Assembly: GCA_032716605.1 (NCBI GenBank)
Contig: CM064485.1
Location: forward strand, 31,794,762-31,858,761
Length of the DNA stretch: 64,000 nt
Origin: Paralithodes platypus
Lineage: Eukaryota > Arthropoda > Malacostraca > Decapoda > Lithodidae
Reading direction: 5' to 3'
Position 1 is the first letter of the stretch. The number at the start of each line of letters is the position of its first letter. This document shows, one piece after another, positions 47,071 through 58,965 of this stretch. Under the pieces are notes generated by a model. It did not search any database, was not told the DNA's origin, and saw nothing but the letters and a program-made list of their open reading frames with translations. The translations under genes and the position numbers were made by a program.

Positions 47071-49509
47071 CTACAACTACGGTACTGTATACTACTGTCC
47101 GGATACTGTGACTCCCAGCCCCCCAGGATGTACACTACGGTACTGTATACTACTGTCCGGATACTGTGACTCCCAGCCCCCAGGGTGTACACTACGGTAC
47201 TGTATACTACTGTCCGGATACTGTGACTCCCAGCCCCCCAGGGTGTACACTACGGTACTGTATACTACTGTCCGGATACTGTGACTCCCAGCCCCCCAGG
47301 ATGTACACTACGGTACTGTATACTACTGTCCGGATACTGTGACTCCCAGCCCCCCAGGGTGTACACTACGGTACTGTATACTACTGTCCGGATACTGTGA
47401 CTCCCAGCCCCCCAGGGTGTACACTACGGTACTGTATACTACTACTGTCCGGATACTGTGACTCCCAGCCCCCCAGGGTGTACACTACGGTACTGTATAC
47501 TACTGTCCGGATACTGTGACTCCCAGCCCCCCAGGGTGTACACTACGGTACTGTATACTACTGTCCGGATACTGTGACTCCCAGCCCCCCAGGATGTACA
47601 CTACGGTACTGTATACTACTGTCCGGATACTGTGACTCCCAGCCCCCCAGGATGTACACTACGGTACTGTATACTACTGTCCGGATACTGTGACTCCCAG
47701 CCCCCCAGGATGTACACTACGGTACTGTATACTACTGTCCGGATACTGTGACTCCCAGCCCCCCAGGATGTACACTACGGTACTGTATACTACTGTCCGG
47801 ATACTGTGACTCCCAGCCCCCCAGGATGTACACTACGGTACTGTATACTACTGTCCGGATACTGTGACTCCCAGCCCCCCAGGATGTACACTACGGTACT
47901 GTATACTGTCCGGATACTGTGACTCCCAGCCCCCCAGGATGTACACTACGGTACTGTATACTACTGTCCGGATACTGTGACTCCCAGCCCCCCAGGATGT
48001 ACACTACGGTACTGTATACTACTGTCCGGATACTGAGTCTCCCAGACCCCCGGGCGGTACACTACGGTACTGTATACTACTGTCCGGATACTGTGACTCC
48101 CAGCCCCCCAGGATGTACACTACGGTACTGTATACTACTGTCCGGATACTGTGACTCCCAGCCCCCCAGGATGTACACTACGGTACTGTATACTACTGTC
48201 CGGATACTGTGACTCCCAGCCCCCCAGGATGTACACTACGGTACTGTATACTACTGTCCGGATACTGTGACTCCCAGCCCCCCAGGATGTACACTACGGT
48301 ACTGTATACTACTGTCCGGATACTGTGACTCCCAGCCCCCCAGGATGTACACTACGGTACTGTATACTACTGTCCGGATACTGTGACTCCCAGCCCCCCA
48401 GGATGTACACTACGGTACTGTATACTACTGTCCGGATACTGTGACTCCCAGCCCCCCAGGATGTACACTACGGTACTGTATACTACTGTCCGGATACTGT
48501 GACTCCCAGCCCCCAGGATGTACACTACGGTACTGTATACTACTGTCCGGATACTGTGACTCCCAGCCCCCCAGGATGTACACTACGGTACTGTATACTA
48601 CTGTCCGGATACTGTGACTCCCAGCCCCCCAGGATGTACACTACGGTACTGTATACTGTCCGGATACTGTGACTCCCAGCCCCCCAGGATGTACACTACG
48701 GTACTGTATACTACTGTCCGGATACTGTGACTCCCAGCCCCCCAGGATGTACACTACGGTACTGTATACTACTGTCCGGATACTGTGACTCCCAGCCCCC
48801 CAGGATGTACACTACGGTACTGTATACTACTGTCCGGATACTGTGACTCCCAGCCCCCCAGGGTGTACACTACGGTACTGTATACTACTGTCCGGATACT
48901 GTGACTCCCAGCCCCCCAGGGTGTACACTACGGTACTGTATACTACTGTCCGGATACTGTGACTCCCAGCCCCCCAGGGTGTACACTACGGTACTGTATA
49001 CTACTGTCCGGATACTGTGACTCCCAGCCCCCCAGGGTGTACACTACGGTACTGTATACTACTGTCCGGATACTGTGACTCCCAGCCCCCCAGGGTGTAC
49101 ACTACGGTACTGTATACTACTGTCCGGATACTGTGACTCCCAGCCCCCCAGGGTGTACACTACGGTACTGTATACTACTGTCCGGATACTGTGACTCCCA
49201 GCCCCCCAGGATATACACTACGGTACTGTATACTACTGTCCGGATACTGTGACTCCCAGCCCCCCAGGGTGTACACTACGGTACTGTATACTACTGTCCG
49301 GATACTGTGACTCCCAGCCCCCCAGGATGTACACTACGGTACTGTATACTACTGTCCGGATACTGTGATTCCCAGCCCCCCAGGATGTACACTACGGTAC
49401 TGTATACTACTGTCCGGATACTGTGACTCCCAGCCCCCCAGGATGTACACTACGGTACTGTATACTACTGTCCGGATACTGTGACTCCCAGCCCCCCAGG
49501 ATGTACACT
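47071..49509. repeat. 58-bp minisatellite, about 42 units
   Basis: The unit contains TGTCCGGATACTGTGACTCC, CAGCCCCCCAGGATGTACAC and TACGGTACTGTATACTAC. Most units are identical. Variants include CAGGGTGTAC versus CAGGATGTAC (clustered in blocks), units missing ACT or one C, and one clearly diverged unit at about 48033-48060 (GAGTCTCCCAGACCCCCGGG). The array has sharp edges. No ORF longer than 97 codons results. Confidence 0.96.
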
Positions 49510-49653
49510 GATACCAACAGAGTTTGACTTGGGCTTTACGGTACCGTACACTTTTACTTCAATCATGGCTCTCATTAGACACCTTAAAAACAAATCAGCT
49601 TAGGAAAGACGTGTGAAATTCCAGTGGTTAATTAGAGAACATTTACCCCGATC

Positions 49654-49654
<1 letters not shown>
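49510..49654. other. Short spacer
   Basis: Unique-looking sequence between the 58-bp array and a (CA)n tract; nothing recognised. Confidence 0.4.

Positions 49655-49707
<53 letters not shown>
49655..49707. repeat. (AC)n microsatellite
   Basis: About 26 AC repeats; a second short (AC)n is at about 49824-49837. Confidence 0.97.
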
Positions 49708-49709
<2 letters not shown>

Positions 49710-50048
49710 GATTACTTAGCACTGTGGCCGACGTATGTAATAATACTAGTTCATATGAATTACTAGATGACATAGGCCTATGACTCTTATCAAATTAATC
49801 TATAAACTAATTTGCTAAACAAAAACACACACACACACCTACGGTACGTATTTGTATTATAATTATATTATCGTAACTTTAAAGCTAATGGTGTGTGCAT
49901 ATCTGGGTGATTTGTACATTTGGTGTACAATATGGTCCCCACCTTCCAAACACAAGGTCAACCTAAACTCCGCCCATGACCTCACCCTGGAAGCCAGCCA
50001 AAGGAAAGTCGTGACCAGATATTAGGTCATACATCAATAGCTTTATAA
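49708..50048. other. Spacer
   Basis: No gene recognised between the AC and CT microsatellites. Confidence 0.4.
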
Positions 50049-50694
<646 letters not shown>

Positions 50695-51490
50695 TATCTA
50701 CGCCTCACCTTCTATGTTGCTGGTTCATCTTATCTACGCCTCACCTTCTATGTTGCTGGTTCATGTTATCTACGCCTCACCTTCTATGTTGCTGGTTCAT
50801 CTTATCTACGCCTCACCTTCTATATTGCTGGTTCATCTTATCTACGCCTCACCTTCTATGTTGCTGGTTCATCTTATCTACGCCTCACCTTCTATGTTGC
50901 TGGTTCATCTTATCTACGCCTCACCTTCTATATTGCTGGTTCATCTTATCTACGCCTCACCTTCTATGTTGCTGGTTCATCTTATCTACGCCTCACCTTC
51001 TATGTTGCTGGTTCATCTTATCTACGCCTCACCTTCTATGTTGCTGGTTCATCTTATCTACGCCTCACCTTCTATGTTGCTGGTTCATGTTATCTACGCC
51101 TCACCTTCTATGTTGCTGGTTCATCTTATCTACGCCTCACCTTCTATGTTGCTGGTTCATCTTATCTACACCTCACCTTCTATGTTGCTGGTTCATCTTA
51201 TCTATGCCTCACCTTCTATGTTGCTGGTTCATCTTATCTACGCCTCACCTTCTATGTTGCTGGTTCATCTTATCTACGCCTCACCTTCTATGTTGCTGGT
51301 TCATGTTATCTACGCCTCACCTTCTATGTTGCTGGTTCATCTTATCTACGCCTCACCTTCTATGTTGCTGGTTCATCTTATCTACGCCTCACCTTCTATG
51401 TTGCTGGTTCATCTTATCTATGCCTCACCTTCTATGTTGCTGGTTCATCTTATCTACGCCTCACCTTCTATGTTGCTGGTTCATCTTATC
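50695..51490. repeat. 36-bp minisatellite, 22 units
   Basis: The unit is TATCTACGCCTCACCTTC plus TATGTTGCTGGTTCATCT. Rare variants are CATG for CATC, ATATTG for ATGTTG, and CTATGCC/CTACACC for CTACGCC. Since 36 is divisible by 3, two plus frames are open for 262 and 323 codons. The 12-residue repeats they give are a by-product. Confidence 0.96.
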
Positions 51491-51525
51491 TTTCATGTTT
51501 TACTTTTGTATTTTGTTCATTGTCT

Positions 51526-51739
51526 TTAACTCCTTCAGCACCATTACATAATTGTCGTCATATTCTGGTTACCATTAGACGATTATCCTTTAGCTTGTAA
51601 TCTACCTCTACGATTCAAATGGGTAAATATGATCTCAATATACCCTCTTAGTAGCATAGGTCCTTCTTAAACTGCATAAAACCCTCTAATTATAGCCAGA
51701 ATCAAAGGTAACAATACGTCATCGTGCTGAAGGGGTTAA
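51526..51739. mobile_element. Small TTAA MITE (214 bp), source of the adjacent array
   Basis: Ends are TTAACTCCTTCAGCACCATT (left) and, reverse complemented, TTAACCCCTTCAGCACGATG (right), each continuing with a similar ACrTAwTTGT segment. TTAA lies at 51526-51529 and 51736-51739. TTAA targets and CCCTT-type ends suggest piggyBac-related mobilisation. No coding capacity. Confidence 0.75.
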
Positions 51740-52265
51740 TACGTCATGGTGCTGAAGGGGTTAATACGTCATGGTGCTGAAGGGGTTAATACGTCATGGT
51801 GCTGAAGGGGTTAATACGTCATGGTGCTGAAGAGGTTAATACGTCATGGTGCTGAAGAGGTTAATACGTCATGGTGCTGAAGAGGTTAATACGTCATGGT
51901 GCTGAAGAGGTTAATACGTCATGGTGCTGAAGAGGTTAATACGTCATGGTGCTGAAGAGGTTAATACGTCATGGTGCTGAAGAGGTTAATACGTCATGGT
52001 GCTGAAGAGGTTAATACGTCATGGTGCTGAAGAGGTTAATACGTCATGGTGCTGAAGAGGTTAATACGTCATGGTGCTGAAGAGGTTAATACGTCATGGT
52101 GCTGAAGAGGTTAATACGTCATGGTGCTGAAGAGGTTAATACGTCATGGTGCTGAAGAGGTTAATACGTCATGGTGCTGAAGGGGTTAATACGTCATGGT
52201 GCTGAAGGGGTTAATACGTCATGGTGCTGAAGGGGTTAATACGTCATGGTGCTGAAGGGGTTAAT
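51740..52265. repeat. 25-bp minisatellite (21 units) built from a MITE end
   Basis: The unit is TTAATACGTCATGGTGCTGA plus AGGGG or AGAGG, equal to the right terminal repeat of the MITE at 51526-51739 together with its TTAA. AGGGG units sit at both edges and AGAGG units fill the middle, so the middle was expanded from one variant. Confidence 0.92.
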
Positions 52266-52357
52266 AGATTGGAGAAATTGTGGGCACCAATCGAGCAGGG
52301 CAGTACCCAGGGGAGGCCACCTAGGCATATGGTAAGGAATTTATGTGATGACAAATA

Positions 52358-52435
52358 TATATGCTAGGGCTAGGATTCGAACCATACACGCACTCAAGCA
52401 GGAGATCCAGTTACCTATACCACCACGGAGGTTAA
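52358..52435 (-). mobile_element. tRNA-derived SINE head, minus copy
   Basis: The reverse complement contains a Pol III B box GGTTCGAATCC (52373-52383) and an upstream A-box-like GTGGTATAGGTAACTGG. It is tRNA-like in spacing, but its arms do not pair properly, so it is SINE-type rather than a tRNA gene. Confidence 0.6.
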
Positions 52436-52482
52436 AAGGAGGATTCTGATACTTCTACCTGTGTTCCTCCCCAACCTCACCT

Positions 52483-52548
52483 CGGATGGGTATAGGTGAC
52501 TGGACCTCCTGCCTGTATGGTTCGAATCCTAGCCCTAGTAGTTATATG
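52483..52548 (+). mobile_element. tRNA-derived SINE head, plus copy (inverted partner)
   Basis: B box GGTTCGAATCC at 52519-52529 and A-box-like GGGTATAGGTGACTGG at 52488-52503. It is related to the minus copy ~100 bp away; the two form an inverted pair. Two short indels differ between them. Confidence 0.6.
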
Positions 52549-54040
52549 ATAAGGAGTTGCTGAAACTCTTGTTTCATTTGCCTGGCTTCCCTCACTGTTT
52601 TTATTTGTGCTTCACCTACACAGAGAGTAGGTTAGGTAACTCACAAACACCTCCTCCTCCTCTTAAGTTCAGTACACATAACAAGCACACCACACGTCTT
52701 TCCAACACACCTACATTTCCTCTAACGTACCTTGATATTCTCTCTATCACTCCTTTAACCATGGGGGGGGGGGGGGCGACGAGGGGACTTGTTGCAGGCA
52801 GCTTTGCCTTTTGTCTCCTCCATGCACAATAATGTTTCTCATTTTTCTCCTCCCTATGGAAGAAAGGCGAAATGATAATAGCCTAAGTAAAAGGTAGCTA
52901 TTCTAAGCTGTTGGCATAGCACTAAACTATTCCTATTATATTACTCCTTCCACCTTTACTAAAAGCAAGTTCTGGTGTCCGATATATTGATTCTGTTATT
53001 GCATTTTTCGTTGCGGAGTAGGCTACATAATAAACACCTATTTGATCTTGTGTGTGTACTAAACGCAATTTCCTGTCTATAAACTACCCAGTTGAAAGAA
53101 AACAAAAATGAAATAAACTTATGTAATCGCCAAAAGGAAAATATGTTTAAAGAAAATCATGTAACCCCCCAAACTTTCCCTACTGCTTGCCACTTTTCTC
53201 AACCTCTCTTCCTCTTCCCTCACACTTGATACCTGTCACACCCCTCCTCCTTCTTCTCCTTATTCCTCTTCTTCACCAAATCTTACGTCGATCTACCTCC
53301 TTCGCCTTCTTCCTCTCCCAAGTCTTCTCACGTTTGATATACTGTAACACCCCTCCTCGTTCTATTCAGGCACTTCATCCTTCTTCAGATTTTCCTTCAT
53401 ACCGGTCATATTTCTTGTAATTCCTACTTCTCTTAATGTTCATCCTCTTGTTGTATTGCGTGTGTTGGACAGGATGTGGTGCAGGAATAACCGTAGGTGG
53501 TGGTGTGAGGGTGGTGTGGACGGCAGTGTGGGCTCTGGTGGAAGGTGCTGCTGTGGTGGTGACAGGAGGTGTTGGCTGGAGGGTTACACGAGTTACAAGG
53601 AACAGTTACTATACCAAAACACTTGCTGTCCATTCAAGTGAGGTATTCTAGATTAACAATTAAAGAAACCCAAATATGTTGTGCATTGTTATACACTCAT
53701 TGCAAAGTGTGCAAACTATTGTTTACTCTCCCTTTGTCGTTTTTGAGTGTTGGAGACCAAGCTTGCACCCAATATTCTAGAAGGGATCGTATCAAAAGAT
53801 GGCGGTGTGAAAGAACTTTATTATGCCTATAGCGATATGCCGGTGATATTCTCCTCTTTTAAGAGAGAGAGAGAGAGAGACAGAAAGATGGCTTGGTATA
53901 GTTGTGAGAAAATATAGCGAGAACCCACTGATGGAATTAGAGGGTCGCTACAGATTCCCAAGCAGTCAGTCAAACATAGCGGTTTCGGAAAAGTAGTCTG
54001 TTTATTGACAAAATTAAGTATTTCTTTAGATATTTTATTT
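52549..54040. other. Intergenic DNA with low-complexity segments
   Basis: A 13-nt G run and a Jockey-like LINE 3'-end scrap (GCAGGCAGCTTTGCCTTTTG) lie at 52763-52830. A pyrimidine-rich stretch spans about 53165-53345, with a weak direct duplication near 53220 and 53330. GTG/TGG-rich sequence lies at 53490-53580, and (GA)n at 53863-53881. No gene recognised. Confidence 0.45.
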
Positions 54041-54547
54041 AGTTTAGTGCAGTCATATATTTACTATCAATTACCAATTATTACCAATGTATATACCGCA
54101 CATTATTACCAATGTATATACCGCACATTATTACCAATGTATATACCGCACATTATTACCAATGTATATACCGCACATTATTACCAATGTATATACCGCA
54201 CATTATTACCAATGTATATACCGCACATTATTACCAATGTATATACCGCACATTATTACCAATGTATATACCGCACATTATTACCAATGTATATACCGCA
54301 CATTATTACCAATGTATATACCGCACATTATTACCAATGTATATACCGCACATTATTACCAATGTATATACCGCACATTATTACCAATGTATATACCGCA
54401 CATTATTACCAATGTATATACCGCACATTATTACCAATGTATATACCGCACATTATTACCAATGTATATACCGCACATTTAGTTTAGTGCAGTCATATAT
54501 TTACTATCAATTACCAATTATTACCAATGTATATACCGCACATTATT
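54041..54547. repeat. 25-bp minisatellite (16 units) with duplicated flank
   Basis: The unit is ATTATTACCAATGTATATAC plus CGCAC, repeated from 54077 to 54476 with no differences that I can see. The left flank TTTAGTTTAGTGCAGTCATA ... TATCAATTACCA recurs to the right of the array at 54479-54517, followed by one more unit and a partial unit. The whole block was therefore duplicated or slipped with its flank. Confidence 0.93.
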
Positions 54548-55117
54548 AGGTAATAATCCTAGATAGACTGACAGACAAAGACAACAATAGGTAATTATAT
54601 TACAAGTGGAATTCTGAGTTAAGTACCGATGAATAGTTATATATTATTTAATGAATGCATAGATAGATTTAATTATAGACAAACATGCAGACAGATAGAT
54701 ATATCTAGAATAATCTTTAGATGTGAAATGAAGCTAATACCTGAAGAAGCCATGCTGAGGAACCACCAGAACCACACACCATTACTGCCAACCACAACCA
54801 CAACCACACACCATAGTCATAACCAGCACGATCACACCATAACTGCAATAACCACGTTCACACAATAGCCATAACTAAACTGCCATTACAACCACACTAT
54901 AAACAGTAATGCAGTAGTCCCAACCACAACCACCACGCCATACCCACAATACCCACCATCACATCAGAGCTATAACTACCACATTAACCACCACCACACA
55001 CCACAACCATCGTTCTACCACCTTACCACAACCACCCACCACCACAGTTCACCCAGCTTCCCACATCACGTCATTGTACTCCATCACCCTACTTTGATAT
55101 ATATATATATATATATA
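54548..55117. repeat. ACC/CCA-rich low-complexity DNA
   Basis: 54765-55080 is dominated by ACCACA/CCATAA words. Similar ACC-rich stretches lie at 57655-57860 and 58365-58500. The lead-in TAATACCTGAAGAAGCCA at 54739 has a close match at 57631, so this is a dispersed repeat type. No gene. Confidence 0.6.
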
Positions 55118-55346
55118 TCCCTTTCACGCATCTATGACTCAGAGGTTGCCAGATTAGCAATAAGAAATAGAATTCTCTCACTCTTATAATTACCTCTCCA
55201 AAATTAGTTTTCTGCCCACAGCTAACTCAAAGACAACTGCAGAGGTTGAAGTAACTAAACTAAAGGTTTCTAAATACCCCTGATGGTAACAAAGGCTTTA
55301 AAGTATCCCCAATAGGCTCAAAATTGCGTCATATGCGTGAAAGGGA
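55118..55346. mobile_element. TA-flanked MITE (~229 bp)
   Basis: Inverted ends TCCCTTTCACGCAT + TATGAC-like (left, from 55118) and, reverse complemented, TCCCTTTCACGCATATGACG (right, to 55346). Flanked by TA within TA-rich DNA on both sides. No ORF. Tc1/mariner-like by target only. Confidence 0.7.
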
Positions 55347-55383
55347 TAAATATATATATATATATTATATATATATATATAAT

Positions 55384-55492
55384 CACAAATCCACGTGAGC
55401 TACTAATGTTTTTATACTCCCAGCCGGACTCGAATCACCGACAATCAGGACGGATGTCCATGCTTTAATCCACTATACTACGGCTTGATAAA
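55384..55492 (-). mobile_element. tRNA-derived SINE fragment
   Basis: The reverse complement has GCCGTAGTATAGTGG (A-box region) and GATTCGAGTCC (B box, 55426-55436), spaced as in a tRNA. It is followed by GGCTGGGAGTAT and an AT-rich end adjoining a (TA)n tract. Acceptor and T arms do not pair, so it is not a functional tRNA. Confidence 0.55.
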
Positions 55493-55676
55493 GGATACTT
55501 AACCTTTTCCTACTTATATTACAGAGAAGGGATATCCTACTTGGAGAATGTATTTCAATTCATACACAAGTCGTAGGATCCATATTCCATACTCCTTTTG
55601 AATGTGTCAATTGTATCACAGAGAGAGAGTGTGTCTGAGAGTACAAAGGAGTACGAAGGAAATCAAGCAACAAACA

Positions 55677-55767
55677 GGACACTTGACCATCAGTGTTTTG
55701 GATGGCAACCAGCCTTGAGGGGTCCTCAAGGCTGGTTGCCATCCAAAACACTGATGGTCAAGTGTCC
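55677..55767. repeat. Perfect palindrome: 44-bp arms, 3-nt loop
   Basis: The left arm (55677-55720) starts GGACACTTGACCATCAGTG and ends CAGCCTTGAGG. The right arm (55724-55767) is its exact reverse complement, 44 of 44. The loop is GGT. AAACA occurs directly outside both arms, which could be a 5-bp duplication. Confidence 0.92.
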
Positions 55768-55894
55768 AAACAGTGGTTTAGAGTGGATAAGGGAAAAATG
55801 GAAAGGGAGACTGCTCTGGGACAAATGCCCGTGGCAGGATTAGATGTTAGTAGGGGACAGTTGTGAAAAAAGAAAAAAGAAAAAAAAAATTAAG

Positions 55895-57560
55895 TTTAAA
55901 AGAACCAACGGTGCTGCAGCTCAGGGAAGCCCATTCCACAAGTTGACAACTCAATTGAAAAAGACATTCTTAGACTCGTGCGAGTTAAAAGATTTACCAA
56001 TAACTTTGCTACCGTTCCCCCATTTGTAATTTGATTGGTCGATAGTGAAATATTTATTACAGATCATATTGTCGATGCCTTTGATGATTTTGAACACTTT
56101 AATTAAGTCGCCTCTTAATCTGCGCTGGGTTAAAGGAAATACTTGTAGATTTACTTCTCTAAGATGCTCCTCGTATGGTTTGTTCTTTAGGCAAGGTATC
56201 ATTTGGTAACTCTACGTTGAACTCGTTCTAGCTTGTCTATATCTTTCTGGTAGTAAGGGCACCAGGATTGAACACAATGTTCCAGGAGAGGGCGGATTAA
56301 GGAATTGTAAAGAGTTAGGATTACATCTTTGGATTTATGCTCAAATGACCTGCCTATAAAGCCAATTATTTTATTTGCCTTCTTAACAACTTCTGAACAT
56401 TGTTGACTCGGTTTTAGGTTACCGGTACTCGATATTGTTACTCCCAAATCAGTTTCTCTGTCTACACTCTTAAGTTGGGTGCCATTCATTGAATAGTTTG
56501 CTTTCTCAATTCGGTTTCCGAAATGGAGTACTTTACATTTATCCGCATTGAAACACATTTGCCAAATTTGAGCCCAATGTGAACAAACTTATCTAGATTA
56601 TGTTGCATTTCTTCAACATGTTCATTCGAGAGTACGCTATTTGCAATTTTTGTATCAGCAGCAAACTTTGAGATTGTACAGGTGAGACCCTCATTTATGT
56701 CGTTAATGTAAACTAGGAAGAGAATTTACCCCAGTACCGATCCCTGGGGTACCGGTACCCCGCTACTTACATTGATCCATTTGGATGCTTTACCGTTTGT
56801 GACTACTCTTTGCTTTCTCTCACTGAGCCAATTTTCTATCCATTTCAACACACCGTCTTGTATTCCATGCGCTTTGAGATTTTAAACGTTTGTGGGAACT
56901 TTATCTAAGGCCTTTTGATAATCAAGGTATATAATATCTACAGCTTTACTCTCATCATATAGGTTGAGAATATCGTGGAAGAAGTCTAAGAGGTTTGTTA
57001 AGCAGGAGTGTTTATTACGAAAACCGTGTTGAGTATCTTGAAGTATGTCGTTTTCCTCTAAGTGATATACGAGTTTGTCTCTTATGAGTGTTTCTAGCAT
57101 TTTCCATACAACTGACGTTAAACTAATTGGACGATATTTACTAGGTAAGGATTTGCTGCCTTTTTTTAATATCGGTATTACGTTGGCGAGCTTCCACTAG
57201 ACTGTAAGGATTTATTGAAGAGCAATGTCAGTGGTTTGTAGAGCTCATACTTAGCTTTCTTTAGAACTCTAGGCGAGATTGTATGAGGTCCAGGCGATTT
57301 ATTTACTTTGAGTTTATAAAACATTTCAAAACTTCTTTCTCTGTAATGCTGATACTGCTTAGAACGTTAGAATTATATATCTGAACCGGCGATACTGTAG
57401 GGATATTACTAATGTCTTCCGTTGTAAAAACTGATGCAAAAAAGGTGATGAGAGTGTTACTCATTGTTGCTTCATCTTTAGTGTAATCTCGTTTCTCATC
57501 GAATAACCATCCAATCGTTGAAGTCACTACTTTCTTCTTCCTGATGTAACTATAAAATTC
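55895..57560 (-). pseudogene. CR1-like LINE ORF2 remnant (RT), second family
   Basis: The minus strand encodes RT blocks in order but in broken frames: TLITFFASVFTTED and KSPGPHTISPRVLK (upstream region), LTSVV.KMLETLIRDKL, DTQHGFRNKHSCLTNLLDF, VDIIYLDYQKALDKVP, then a palm motif reading KFAADTKIANSV where FADD is expected. The first catalytic Asp is therefore Ala. The C-terminal part has MCFNADKCKVLHFGN, TDLGVTISSTGNLK, YNSLIRPLLEHCVQSWCPYY and QRRLRGDLIKVFKI. At least five frame breaks or stops separate them. The endonuclease is absent, so the copy is 5'-truncated at about 57560. An A-rich region (plus strand 55866-55890) lies beyond its 3' end. Confidence 0.85.
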
Positions 57561-58229
57561 TTTCGTGGAGTGAGATAGAGAGAGAGAGAAAGGGGGGGGG
57601 GAGAAAGACTGTAAAACTGTAATATGAACCTAATACCTGAGGAAGCCAACAGGGTGAGCCACCACGACCACAAGCACACACCACAACCGCACCACATCCA
57701 CACACCACAACCATACATAGTTATGCACCAAACTATTACAACCATACTACAACCACAGGTATGTACCACACTTTTATAATCACTCCATAACAATAACTAC
57801 AACCATATCACCATAACCAAGATCCCTTAACATTACCGTAACCTCGACCACATCCCAACCACACTATATCCGCATTTTTTTTTTCTATATTCCAACTACT
57901 CCCTCTCGAGCATAGGCTGAGAGCCTGTACATTCCACCGCTCAACACGGTGAAGCCCGTGAGGTCTTGTTCCAGTCTGGGGAGTGAGACATGTGAAGCAT
58001 CCATCATGGCTCGAAGCAGCTCCATCTCTGAAACGGCTGGTTGCTTCGTTCAAGTGCTTCACCGTCTCACCCTCCAGACTCAGACCCTCACTCTCAGAAC
58101 GCCACCTATTGAGCAGTGAACTCACTAGGCATTGTCCCCCTGTAACATATTTTGAATATGGGAATATTTATACAGTGTTATTTAATCAGGGAACAATGAG
58201 GGTATTTTTTGGCATTTCGGTGGGCTTTG
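57561..58229. other. Low-complexity and unassigned DNA
   Basis: A short (GA)n and G run lie at 57570-57602, then ACC-rich DNA to about 57860. 57860-58130 is unique-looking with a 105-codon minus ORF (57808-58125) of no recognisable domain. Confidence 0.4.
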
Positions 58230-58361
58230 TGGTAATGCACTGATACTAGGTACAGCACAAATTCAATCCCAATAATATATTCCCATTGACATATCGGGAT
58301 TTGAACCCGGGTCCATTGGATTACCAATCCAGTGGCATGACCACTCCACCACACCTCCCCT
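58230..58361 (-). mobile_element. tRNA-derived SINE (Thr-GGT-like head)
   Basis: The reverse complement at 58291-58361 folds partly as a tRNA. It has A box TGGTGGAGTGG (58341-58351), an anticodon arm with loop TTGGTAA (anticodon GGT), T arm CCGGG-TTCAAAT-CCCGA and B box GGTTCAAATCC (58297-58307). The acceptor 5' strand GGAGGTG does not pair with the 3' end CGATATG, so this looks like a SINE head. The AT-rich body may extend to about 58230. Confidence 0.6.
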
Positions 58362-58775
58362 GCACACCATAACCACCACTATTACCATATCACAGCATCC
58401 ACCACACTATTCTGGAACTACAACCACACCATAACTACCACCATACCATAACCACAACCCCATCACCATACCCACACTACAACCTCAACCACATAGCCTA
58501 CCATAACCAGCACCAACTCATTCTGCTTCCCCCATCACGTCATGCTACTCCATCAACCTCTTCTCTCGATAGATAGATCCACTTTAGCACCTTTGCAATA
58601 GACGTATAGATACATATATAGATAATACTTAGATTACATAGATAGAAATATTATATACTTGATAACATATAGGTAACTCGATAGGTAGATTAGATTAATT
58701 AGTAGGTATATAGATAAATAAACAATTAGATAGAATCACATGACTCACTCCTCATTTATCCTCATTTTTTTGTTT
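58362..58775. other. ACC-rich and GATA/AT-rich spacer
   Basis: CCACA/CCATA-rich to 58505, then AT-rich with GATAGAT words to 58740. No gene. Confidence 0.45.
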
Positions 58776-58965
58776 ATGTTAATGTTGTCATCGTTCTTAA
58801 CTGTTCTCTCTTCCATCACATCACTCTACTTAATTACCACCACACTATTCTCACTCGCTTTAATGTTTTTATGTTAATGTTGTCATCGTTCTTAACTGTT
58901 CTCTCTTCCATCACATCACTCTACTTAATTACCACCACACTATTCTCACTCGCTTTAATGTTTTT
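58776..58965. repeat. 95-bp tandem duplication (2 units)
   Basis: ATGTTAATGTTGTCATCGTT ... ACTCGCTTTAATGTTTTT is repeated at 58776 and 58871 with no differences that I can see apart from the junction T run. Confidence 0.93.

Noticed and set aside
47071..49509. CRISPR-like array
   Set aside because: The whole 58-bp unit repeats with no unique spacers, and the DNA is eukaryotic.
58291..58361. Functional tRNA-Thr gene
   Set aside because: The acceptor stem does not pair and the context is SINE-like.
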